Assembly: GCA_024398845.1 (NCBI GenBank)
Contig: JAKSIM010000007.1
Coordinates: forward strand, 1-64,000
DNA length: 64,000 nucleotides
Direction of reading: 5' to 3'
Source: Fibrobacter sp.
GTDB taxonomy: Bacteria > Fibrobacterota > Fibrobacteria > Fibrobacterales > Fibrobacteraceae
How positions within the stretch are numbered: the stretch's first letter is position 1; every line of letters begins with the position of its first letter. This document shows positions 8,153-15,779 of the stretch, piece after piece. Made by a program: the position numbers and the translations under genes. The notes under the pieces are model-generated. The model was not told the origin of the DNA. It saw only the letters and a program-made list of their open reading frames with translations, and searched no databases.

Positions 8153-9292
8153 ATGATTAGGCGTCAAATCAAAGATTTCTTGGTAAAGTCTGCTTCGCAA
8201 TACCCGGTCGTTCTGGTTCATGGCCCCAGGCAATCCGGCAAAACCACTCTTTGTCGCGACACTTTCGCCGACAAACCCTACATATCTCTAGAAAATCCTG
8301 ACACCAGGGAAAGAGCTTTGCAGGATCCCCGGGGGTTCTTCAAAAGTATCCCGAACGGGGCCATTCTTGATGAAATTCAAAATGTTCCCCATTTGCTATC
8401 CTATATGCAGCAGATTGTGGATGAATCAAATCAAAAGGGTTTGTTCATCATCACGGGCAGTAATAATTTTGCATTACAGCAAGCTGTTACGCAGACTCTT
8501 GCCGGTCGTGTCGCCATGCTTAAACTACTGCCATTTTCCTTGGACGAAATCAAGGAACTGAACGCAAATGATTCCATTGACAGTCTAATTCTTTCGGGAG
8601 GGTACCCCCGCTATATAACGGAACGTCCAGACAGGTTCTTCTTTTACCAGAATTACATTTCAACCTATGTTGAGCGGGATGTTCGCCAGATTGTCAATAT
8701 AAAGGATGCGGCTCTTTTTCATAGATTCCTTGTTCTTTGCGCTGGGCGAATCGGCTCCATATTGGATTACACTTCTCTTTCTAACGATTGCGGAATCAAT
8801 GTTAGGACAGCGAAGGAATGGTTGTCGATTCTTGAGGCTTCGTTTATCGGCTTTACATTAAATCCGTGGTACATGAATAGGACTAAACGCTTGATAAAAT
8901 CGCCCAAGTTCTATTTCTACGATACTGGGCTTGCATGCGCCTTGCTAGGAATTACCGAAGAATCACAATTAAACCGCGATCCCTTGCGAGGCAATCTTTT
9001 TGAAAACCTTGTGATTCTTGAAAGAATGAAGCGTTCGTTTAATTGCGCGGAGCAGAAAAATTTCTGGTATTATAGAACCAGTGACGGCAAGGAAATTGAC
9101 CTTGTTGAAGAAACTGGAAGAATCCTGACTCCTTTTGAAATAAAGTCTTCGGAAACCTTCAATTCGGAATTCGTCAAAAATTTTGGTGTTTTTGAAAAGG
9201 AATATCCCGAAATGTGTGGCGAAAAAACTGTGGTTTATGCAGGCCACGAAAGTTTTGAATTCAAAGGCGTTCAAGTCAAAAATTTTAGATAA
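8153..9292 (+). CDS. AAA+ ATPase of the DUF4143 family
   Basis: A 379-residue protein. Residues 1-130 form a P-loop ATPase: Walker A GPRQSGKTT (about 24-32), Walker B-like AILDEIQN, and a sensor ITGSNNF. The C-terminal half (about 180-340) has the DUF4143 pattern with YVERDVRQI, a winged-helix-like part (SLSNDCGINVRTAKEWLSILE) and a nuclease-like core FENLVILE..YYRTSDGKEIDLV..FEIK. This large family is often found in accessory DNA; its role is uncertain. It is AT-richer than its neighbours and stands alone, consistent with horizontal gain. Upstream, 8006-8152 carries only two short GC palindromes (GGCGCTTCAGCGCC and GAGCGAAGCTC). Confidence 0.85.
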   Translation: MIRRQIKDFLVKSASQYPVVLVHGPRQSGKTTLCRDTFADKPYISLENPDTRERALQDPRGFFKSIPNGAILDEIQNVPHLLSYMQQIVDESNQKGLFIITGSNNFALQQAVTQTLAGRVAMLKLLPFSLDEIKELNANDSIDSLILSGGYPRYITERPDRFFFYQNYISTYVERDVRQIVNIKDAALFHRFLVLCAGRIGSILDYTSLSNDCGINVRTAKEWLSILEASFIGFTLNPWYMNRTKRLIKSPKFYFYDTGLACALLGITEESQLNRDPLRGNLFENLVILERMKRSFNCAEQKNFWYYRTSDGKEIDLVEETGRILTPFEIKSSETFNSEFVKNFGVFEKEYPEMCGEKTVVYAGHESFEFKGVQVKNFR

Positions 9293-9330
9293 AAGTTTGC
9301 GTTCTAGTTTTCCCAAAAAAATACCCCTAA

Positions 9331-9356
9331 AAACACCCCAAAAGGGGTGCTTTTTT
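9331..9356 (+). terminator. Intrinsic terminator after the ATPase gene
   Basis: Perfect stem CACCCC-AAAA-GGGGTG followed by C and six T. Confidence 0.8.
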
Positions 9357-9405
9357 GCCCTGTTTTTAAAGTTTAAGAACGGCTTTTTTCTATCTTTAAC
9401 AGAGC

Positions 9406-10380
9406 ATGCAAAATACCCGTAGAACACGTGTTCTCATCGTAAATGACGATGGCTTCAAGAGCGATAATCTGCGCGCTCTTGCCGCTGCCTTGTCCAAGGT
9501 GGCCGATGTGTTCGTTTTTGCCCCGGAAACGGAGCAGAGTGGGGTTTCCCAGGCCTTTACCGTGCGTAGTCCTTTGCGCGTTACAAGGGTGTCGGCTCCA
9601 GTTTCGCGTGAAGTCGCGAATCATGTTTCCGGCGATGCCTGTAACTCCGCCGAACCCGCTTACGAGGTCTATTCTGTGTTGGGGACGCCTGCCGATGCCG
9701 CAAAGTTCGCACTGGGCTATTTTGCGGGCACGGCTTTTGCGAACGGCGCGAACGGTGCCCGCTGTGCGGACGGCGAAAACGGCTCCAATGGCGAAAATTG
9801 CTCGAACGGCGCCGCCCTTGATATCCACGGTGGCCCGACGTTCGATGTGTGCTTCTCGGGCGTGAACGTGGGCGAGAATTCGGGTGTCTCGTCGCTTTAC
9901 TCGGGGACTGTTGCCGGTGCCCGCGAAGGAGCCTTGTGGGGAGTGCCTAGCATTGCGCTTTCGGTGAGCCTCGGGGGAGAATCCCTGATGCCCGAAGTAC
10001 TTGATTTTGCGAAGCGCATTGTCGCCGAGCGTTTGTTCGATTCCATCCCGAAGGGAACGTTCTGGAACGTGAATTTCCCGAAAGCCACTGGCGGTGCTTT
10101 TAAAGGCTACCGAGCGACGAAAATGGCTCTCGGAATGTTTACGGACCACTACGACTGCAAGGGCGCTGTGGCGCCGGTTGCTTCAAACGGCGAAGAATCC
10201 GTTTTGGACGGCTTGTGGCAGTTGGACGGCGAAAAACTCTGGGAAGAACAGCCCGCGGATTCCGACGATTACCTGCTTCATCAGGGGTATGCCGTAATCA
10301 CGCCGCACCGCATTGACCAGACGGATGTTGAAAGTTTAAAGAAGATAAATGAAATGCTAGCGGGAGGTCGCGAGGCTTAG
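9406..10380 (+). CDS. surE: 5'/3'-nucleotidase SurE with a low-complexity insertion
   Basis: A 324-residue protein, about 70 longer than usual. It starts RVLIVNDDGFKSDNLRALAAAL, holding the metal ligands of the SurE active site (NDDG), then FVFAPETEQSGVSQAFTV, LGTPADAAKFAL and FSGVNVGENSGVSSLYSGTVAGAREGAL, all diagnostic. SurE removes phosphate from nucleoside monophosphates and acts in stationary-phase survival. Residues 112-142 insert an Asn-Gly-rich stretch (ANGANGAR, DGENGSNGEN) between the LGTPADAAK and SGVN motifs. No strong SD is visible. It is followed after a heptamer array by gyrA on the same strand. Confidence 0.92.
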   Translation: MQNTRRTRVLIVNDDGFKSDNLRALAAALSKVADVFVFAPETEQSGVSQAFTVRSPLRVTRVSAPVSREVANHVSGDACNSAEPAYEVYSVLGTPADAAKFALGYFAGTAFANGANGARCADGENGSNGENCSNGAALDIHGGPTFDVCFSGVNVGENSGVSSLYSGTVAGAREGALWGVPSIALSVSLGGESLMPEVLDFAKRIVAERLFDSIPKGTFWNVNFPKATGGAFKGYRATKMALGMFTDHYDCKGAVAPVASNGEESVLDGLWQLDGEKLWEEQPADSDDYLLHQGYAVITPHRIDQTDVESLKKINEMLAGGREA

Positions 10381-10389
10381 GACGCAACC

Positions 10390-10424
10390 TAATCACCAGC
10401 CGCCAACCACTAACCACTAAGAGG
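10390..10424. repeat. Heptamer array, 5 units, merging into the gyrA SD
   Basis: TAATCAC, CAGCCGC, CAACCAC, TAACCAC, TAAGAGG in register. The last unit contains AGAGG, the likely ribosome binding site of gyrA (start 10430). Confidence 0.8.
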
Positions 10425-10429
10425 TTGAA

Positions 10430-13123
10430 ATGTCAGAAGAAATGGTACCAGGAACACAGTTCAAGAGCCTGATTGAACAGGACATGCAGGACTGTTACCT
10501 CCGTTACTCCATGAGCGTTATTGTGGCTCGTGCCTTGCCCGATGCTCGTGATGGCTTTAAGCCTGTGCATCGTCGTGTGATGTTCAGTATGCACAAGTTG
10601 GGCGTGGTCCCGAACAAGGGGACGGTGAAGTCTGCTCGTATTGTGGGTGACGTTATTGGTAAGTACCATCCGCATGGCGACTCCGCGGTTTACGAGACCT
10701 TGGCCCGTATGGCCCAGGACTTCTCCTTGCGCTACCCGCTGGTATTTGGCCAGGGTAACTTCGGTAGCATTGACGGCGATAGTCCCGCTGCTATGCGTTA
10801 CACGGAAGCGAAGATGAACCACATGGGTGCCCTGATGCTCGAAGATCTTGAAAAAGATACCGTCGACATGGGCCCGAACTACGATGAATCGTTGGAAGAA
10901 CCTCTGGTTTTGCCGTCTGCCCTCCCGAACATGCTTGTGAATGGTACGACCGGTATTGCTGTGGGTATGGCGACCTCTATGGCTCCGCACAACCTGCGTG
11001 AAATTAGCGCTGCTGTTCATGCGCTCGCCTTGAATCCGGAGATGGGCGGTGAAGAATTGATGGAACACGTGAAGGGCCCGGACTTCCCGACGGGGGCCAT
11101 TATTTGTGGCCGTGCGGGTATTCGCGATGCTTACCTCACAGGTCATGGTCGTGTGCGTGTGCGCGCCCGTACCGAAATTGAGACTGATGCTAAGGGCAAG
11201 CCGCGCATCATTGTAACGGAAATTCCGTACATGGTGAACAAGTCGGAACTCTGCAAAAAGATTGCGGACTTGGTTCGTGAAAAGCGCATTGACGGTATTA
11301 CCGATATTCGCGATGAATCTAGCCGCGATATTCGCATTGTGATTGAACTTCGCCGCGATGCCGTGGGTGAAGTTGTCTTGAATAATTTGTTCAAGTACAC
11401 TCAATTGCAGACAACGTTTAGCATTTACAACTTGGCTCTTGTCAATAATTTGCCAAAGCTCCTTACGCTTAAGGATTTGGTGCAAATTTATATTGACCAC
11501 CGCCTCGATGTGATTACACGAGCTACGCAGTTTGACTTGAAAAAGGCTGAAGCTCGCCTCCATATTATTGAAGGTTTGCGCATCGCTACGCAGAATATTG
11601 ACGAAGTGGTGCAAATCATCAAGGCTAGCAAGACTACGGATGACGCCAAGCTCACTTTGCAGAACCGCTTTAACCTCGACGAAATTCAGTCGCAGGCCAT
11701 TGTGGATATGCGCTTGGCTCAGCTCACCGGCCTTAACTTGGAAAAGTTGGAAGCCGAATACAACGAGCTGTTGGCGACTGTTGCCGATTTGAAGGACATT
11801 TTAGAAAAGCGTGAACGCCGCATTGCCATTATGCTCGAAAAGCTTGACGCTATTGTGGCGAAGTTTGGTGACGAACGCCGTACTACCATTGGCGACGCCA
11901 TTGACGATAGCGATGACGAAGACCTGATTGCCGAAGAAGAACAGGTGATTACGCTTAGCAAGGAAGGCTATATTCGTCGCTTGCCGATTGATACGTTCAA
12001 GGCCCAGAACCGCGGTGGCAAGGGTATCATTGGCGCGGGTCTCAAGGACGAGGATAACGTTGAACAAATCTTTACGGCTAGTACGCATAGTTACTTGCTC
12101 GTGTTCACCAACAAGGGCCGCGCTTACTGGACTAAGGTTTACCGCCTGCCCGAAGGCACCCGCAACGGCAAGGGCCGCCCAATTGTCAATTTTGTTGGAC
12201 TTACCGAAGGTGAAAAGGTTCAGGCCATTGTTCCTGTTCGCAAGTTCGGCGGTTATTTCTGCCTCGTATTTGCTACAAAGAAGGGCGTTATTAACAAGAT
12301 GGACCTCACGCTGTTTAGCCGTCCGCGCAAGGCAGGCGTGAACGCCATTAGCCTGGACGAAGACGACGAACTCGTGAAGGTGCAACTCGTTGGCATGAGC
12401 GCCGAGGAATTTGCCGCGAGCGAAGCCGCTGAAGGCGCCGAAGCCGATGATGCCGTCGAGGCTACGGAAACCCAGATTGCAGAGGAATCCGAAGAAGGCG
12501 ATGTGGACGATTTGGCTGCACAGCCTATTGCGAAGGATTTGTTGATGCTTGCGACCCGTAACGGCCAGGCTGTAACGTTCCCGATAAGTTGCTTCCGCTC
12601 CATGGGCCGTGGAACTCACGGCGTGAAGGGCATTACCCTTGCCGAAGGCGACGAGGTGATTTCCCTTCTCTGGCTCAAGGCCGGCAACAAGATTCTTACC
12701 ATTACCGAAAAGGGCTTTGGCAAGCGTTCTGAACCGGGCACTTACCGCGTAACCCGCCGTGGCAGCAAGGGCGTTCGCAACTTGAACGTGACGGACAAGA
12801 TCGGTTCCGCAGTATTTGTTGATAGCGTTGCCGATGACTATGATTTGATTATTACCAGTAAGGAAGGTCAGGTCATTCGCATCAAGGCTGCCGATATCCG
12901 CCTCACGGGCCGTAACGCTCAGGGCGTCAAGGCGATTACGCTTCGCGAGGGCGACTTGGTTCAGGATGCTACGGCTCTCCCGAGCGTGGAAGACATCGAA
13001 CAGGATAGCGCCGAGGCGAAGGAAACGTTCGACCACGTGGAAGGCGTCGAAGTGGATGACGATTCCGTTGTGAAAGATGATCCTGAAAAGGACGCTAAAA
13101 GCGCCGATGACGGTGATATTTAA
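10430..13123 (+). CDS. gyrA: DNA gyrase subunit A
   Basis: An 897-residue protein. The N-terminal breakage-reunion domain includes the quinolone region HPHGDSAVYETLARM and the catalytic Tyr in AAMRYTEAKM. The C-terminal DNA-wrapping pinwheel begins near residue 500 and carries a GyrA-box QNRGGKG (canonical QRRGGKG), which favours GyrA over ParC. The position equivalent to E. coli Ser83 is Ser; that equivalent to Asp87 is Glu. Residues about 657-703 are an acidic, Ala/Glu-rich insertion inside the pinwheel, and the extreme C-terminus is also acidic (DDDSVVKDDPEKD). The gene supercoils DNA together with GyrB, which is not in this window. Confidence 0.97.
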   Translation: MSEEMVPGTQFKSLIEQDMQDCYLRYSMSVIVARALPDARDGFKPVHRRVMFSMHKLGVVPNKGTVKSARIVGDVIGKYHPHGDSAVYETLARMAQDFSLRYPLVFGQGNFGSIDGDSPAAMRYTEAKMNHMGALMLEDLEKDTVDMGPNYDESLEEPLVLPSALPNMLVNGTTGIAVGMATSMAPHNLREISAAVHALALNPEMGGEELMEHVKGPDFPTGAIICGRAGIRDAYLTGHGRVRVRARTEIETDAKGKPRIIVTEIPYMVNKSELCKKIADLVREKRIDGITDIRDESSRDIRIVIELRRDAVGEVVLNNLFKYTQLQTTFSIYNLALVNNLPKLLTLKDLVQIYIDHRLDVITRATQFDLKKAEARLHIIEGLRIATQNIDEVVQIIKASKTTDDAKLTLQNRFNLDEIQSQAIVDMRLAQLTGLNLEKLEAEYNELLATVADLKDILEKRERRIAIMLEKLDAIVAKFGDERRTTIGDAIDDSDDEDLIAEEEQVITLSKEGYIRRLPIDTFKAQNRGGKGIIGAGLKDEDNVEQIFTASTHSYLLVFTNKGRAYWTKVYRLPEGTRNGKGRPIVNFVGLTEGEKVQAIVPVRKFGGYFCLVFATKKGVINKMDLTLFSRPRKAGVNAISLDEDDELVKVQLVGMSAEEFAASEAAEGAEADDAVEATETQIAEESEEGDVDDLAAQPIAKDLLMLATRNGQAVTFPISCFRSMGRGTHGVKGITLAEGDEVISLLWLKAGNKILTITEKGFGKRSEPGTYRVTRRGSKGVRNLNVTDKIGSAVFVDSVADDYDLIITSKEGQVIRIKAADIRLTGRNAQGVKAITLREGDLVQDATALPSVEDIEQDSAEAKETFDHVEGVEVDDDSVVKDDPEKDAKSADDGDI

Positions 13124-13149
13124 CGGTAAATTTTAAATTTACGAAATGA

Positions 13150-13186
13150 AAATCCCTTTCGAAAAAATACGGAAGGGATTTTTTGT
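13150..13186 (+). terminator. Intrinsic terminator after gyrA
   Basis: Stem AAATCCCTTTC / GGAAGGGATTT with a short AT-rich loop, followed by T residues. Confidence 0.8.
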
Positions 13187-13372
13187 ATTGTTGAAGGGGT
13201 AAACGGGATGTAAACTCCCGAAAAACACCCTTGTTTTGGATTTTTTTTCGTTTTTTTTACATCTAAATGTTGTTTTTCGTAACAACGCATTCTTGCTTGT
13301 TCGGGCTATGTTTGTGGTCTTTGAATTTAATTTATGGACTAGGGTGAGGTATGAACCCCATAGGAGTTAATT

Positions 13373-13468
13373 ATGGATAAAAAAAATAAAGAGCTTCGTC
13401 AAAAGCGCTATGTTTTTGAAAATGGGGTTTGCGGTTGCAAAAAGTTTACAACTGAATTGATTCAGTAG
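13373..13468 (+). CDS. Possible 31-residue peptide upstream of a xylanase gene
   Basis: The reading frame begins MDKKNKELRQKRYVF and ends FTTELIQ, with a C-G-C pair and many Lys/Arg residues. TAGGAG lies seven bases before its ATG, a convincing SD. A second, overlapping 9-codon frame (13351-13380, MNPIGVNYG) also has an SD-like GTGAGG. Both lie in the 412-bp gap between gyrA and the first GH11 gene. They could be a leader peptide or a small protein; no homologue is recognised and coding is unproven. The remainder of the gap is AT-rich and holds the gyrA terminator and an inverted repeat GTTGT..AACAAC near 13268-13285. Confidence 0.35.
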   Translation: MDKKNKELRQKRYVFENGVCGCKKFTTELIQ

Positions 13469-13535
13469 TGCTTAACAACTTGTGTAGAATAGTTAAATTA
13501 AAACAGAGTACAAATAACCCCCTGAGAGGAAAAGT

Positions 13536-15317
13536 ATGAGTATCAAAAAAATTTTAACAACAGCCTTTGCCGTGGCGGCAATTTCGTCATCCATTTCCTG
13601 GGGGCAAACCCTTACTTGCTCTGGTGGCAAAGAGCAGCAAATGGGTAGCACCGGTGGCTATGATTACGAACTCTGGAGCCAGCAAGGTGCCGGTTCCGCA
13701 ACTATGAAGCTTAACGTAAGCGCCGAAAATGGTGGTGCTTTCGAAGTTGAATGGCAGGGTACTATCAACATGTTGGCCCGTACCGGAAAGCGTTGGGGGT
13801 CTAATTCCAATGTTACCGTACAGAATGTGGGTAATATTACCTCTGAATTTGAAGTGGAATGGAGCTCCACCGACAACGTGAAGTATGTCAGTGTCTATGG
13901 CTGGGGCTATTACGACAGAGGGGACGAACCCAGTGGCTTCAGCAATGAAATTGAATACTACATTGTCCAGGATCGCGGAAGCTACAATCCTACCTCGGGC
14001 GGTAAAAAGTGGGGTTCTGCCGTTATCGATGGTATTAGCTACGATTTCTATACTACCGACCGTATTAATCAACCTTCTCTTTCGGGTACCAGCACCTTTA
14101 AGCAGTATTGGTCCATCCCGTCGAATACGAGCCAGCATCGTACCAAGGGTACCATTTCTATTTCCAAGCACTTCAGCGAATGGGCTAAAGCTGGTATGAA
14201 GATGGGTAAGCTGTATGAAGTTGCTTCCATGAAAATTGAATCCTACACTGGAAATACGGGTACTGCAAAGGGTTATGCTAAAGTTAAGAAGAACCTGCTG
14301 AAAATCGGTGGCAGTGCCGATGAACTTGCCCTCAATGTAACTGCATCTCCGGCTGCTGCAGGTACTGTGACAAAGAGCCCCAGCGCTAACTATTATGCTC
14401 CGAAAACAAATGTACAGCTCACCGCCAAAGCCAACGAAGGCTGGAAGTTTGTGGGTTGGGAAGGTGATGCTACCGGCTCTACCGAAACCATTTCTGTAAC
14501 CATGGACAAGGAAAAGTCTGTGGTCGCCAAGTTTGAATTGGTAGGCGAAACCACAGTGAACCTTTTTAAGGATGGTGATTTCCCCAGCGGCAGCGTGATT
14601 TCTACAAGCCAAGATGCATCTTGGTTCCTGGGTCAGGGTACAAACTGGGGTAACTCTGCTGCAAAGACTTCTGTTGCTGGTGGCACGGCTACGGTTGACG
14701 TAACCACTATTGGTTCTGAAACTTACCAGCCGCAGCTTGTTCAGTACAATATGGCTCTTGATAAGGGCATGAAGTACAAGTTGTCCTTTAAGGCTAGCGC
14801 TGATGCAGATCGCAAGATTGAAGCTTCTTTCCAGCAATCCGTAGACCCGTGGGGTGCATACGCCACTAAGGAATTTGACATCACCACTACGGAACAGGAA
14901 TACTCATTTATCTTTGCTATGGAAGAAGATTCTGATGATGCCGCTCAGTTTGCCTTCAATTTGGGACAAGCTACAGGTGCTGTTAAGATTAGTGACGTCA
15001 AGCTGGTCTTCACCACTGCTGAACCGGGTTCCGAAGGTGGCGAAAACCCGACTTCCAGCGCTTCTGTTGAACCGGGCTCCAGTGCCTCTGTTGAACCGGG
15101 TTCTAGCGCTTCTGATCCGGGTCAGTTCATTGCTGGTCAGTTCATGGTTCAGGGTGCCAAGACGTTCCAGGTGTTCGACATGCAGGGCAAGTTCCTCGGC
15201 AAGGTTGACGTGGCTGCTGGCTCCTCTATGAACGACGTCTTGATGGCAAAGTTCCATAAGTCTGGAATTTACATGATCAAGTGCGGTAGCTTCATGCAGC
15301 GTGTCGCTGTGAAGTAA
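13536..15317 (+). CDS. Secreted multidomain GH11 endo-1,4-beta-xylanase
   Basis: A 593-residue protein with a signal peptide (1-23), a GH11 domain (about 25-255), an InlB-type bacterial repeat (about 266-337: LNVTASPAAAGTVTKSP ... GWKFVGWEGDATG), a CBM4/9-like carbohydrate-binding domain (about 340-497), a PGSSAS-type linker (about 500-525) and a C-terminal sorting-like domain (about 528-593). The GH11 retaining pair is seen as Glu140 in NEIEYYIV (nucleophile) and Glu235 in KIESYTGNTGTA (acid/base), plus the thumb-like PTSGG and SIPSNTSQHRTKGTISISKHF. Such enzymes cut xylan backbones in hemicellulose. A GH11 paralogue follows. Confidence 0.92.
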   Translation: MSIKKILTTAFAVAAISSSISWGQTLTCSGGKEQQMGSTGGYDYELWSQQGAGSATMKLNVSAENGGAFEVEWQGTINMLARTGKRWGSNSNVTVQNVGNITSEFEVEWSSTDNVKYVSVYGWGYYDRGDEPSGFSNEIEYYIVQDRGSYNPTSGGKKWGSAVIDGISYDFYTTDRINQPSLSGTSTFKQYWSIPSNTSQHRTKGTISISKHFSEWAKAGMKMGKLYEVASMKIESYTGNTGTAKGYAKVKKNLLKIGGSADELALNVTASPAAAGTVTKSPSANYYAPKTNVQLTAKANEGWKFVGWEGDATGSTETISVTMDKEKSVVAKFELVGETTVNLFKDGDFPSGSVISTSQDASWFLGQGTNWGNSAAKTSVAGGTATVDVTTIGSETYQPQLVQYNMALDKGMKYKLSFKASADADRKIEASFQQSVDPWGAYATKEFDITTTEQEYSFIFAMEEDSDDAAQFAFNLGQATGAVKISDVKLVFTTAEPGSEGGENPTSSASVEPGSSASVEPGSSASDPGQFIAGQFMVQGAKTFQVFDMQGKFLGKVDVAAGSSMNDVLMAKFHKSGIYMIKCGSFMQRVAVK

Positions 15318-15349
15318 TCCGAACTTATTGGATTTCCTCCATACACTCC

Positions 15350-15384
15350 AAAAAACGTCTCCGCTACTGCGGAGGCGTTTTTAA
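15350..15384 (+). terminator. Intrinsic terminator after the first GH11 gene
   Basis: Stem AACGTCTCCGC-TACT-GCGGAGGCGTT (one G-U pair) followed by T5. Confidence 0.85.
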
Positions 15385-15779
15385 TATCGCTCGCGGTTCT
15401 GCGATGGTGTGTGTTCCGGATCTGCGTGTGTAAAACGCTCCGGTTCTGCTCGCTCATCTTTGCTCCGTGAGGTGTCTTTGCCGACCCCTGGTCAATACCA
15501 GGGGCCGTCTTTGCGTATAATCGCTCTTTATTGAATTACTTTGTTTGTGTTTTATTTTTTTTAGGGCTTTTTTATAAAGTGAGCACTTTTTACACGCTTT
15601 TTTAGAGAAAAAAATTTTACACGTTTGTTTGCGTGTGATATTTTGTATGTATCGCTGAAACCCTTTATTTTGCTCTTTTTAAACGAATTTTGGCGTTGTA
15701 ATGTTTGACAACGTATTACAACAAATCAAGGAAATTTTTATACACTAAGTGATTAATTTCACATTTGGGGGATAATCAG
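15385..15779. other. Non-coding spacer between the two xylanase genes
   Basis: About 395 bp without a credible gene. It holds a second perfect hairpin CCCCTGG-TCAATA-CCAGGGG (15485-15504), a very AT-rich stretch (15520-15690), and nested inverted repeats just upstream of the next gene: GTTGTAAT (15695-15702) with ATTACAAC (15715-15722), overlapping CGTTGT with ACAACG. The latter are operator-like. Confidence 0.6.

Noticed and set aside
10433-11614. A 393-codon open frame on the minus strand opposite gyrA, and similar long antisense frames opposite groEL (33610-34842), GH11 and pheT
   Set aside because: They mirror highly biased codons of strongly coding genes, have no SD and resemble no family.
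15765-15779. TTG start for the second xylanase
   Set aside because: The GGGGGA ribosome binding site would lie inside the coding sequence; the ATG at 15780 is correctly spaced.
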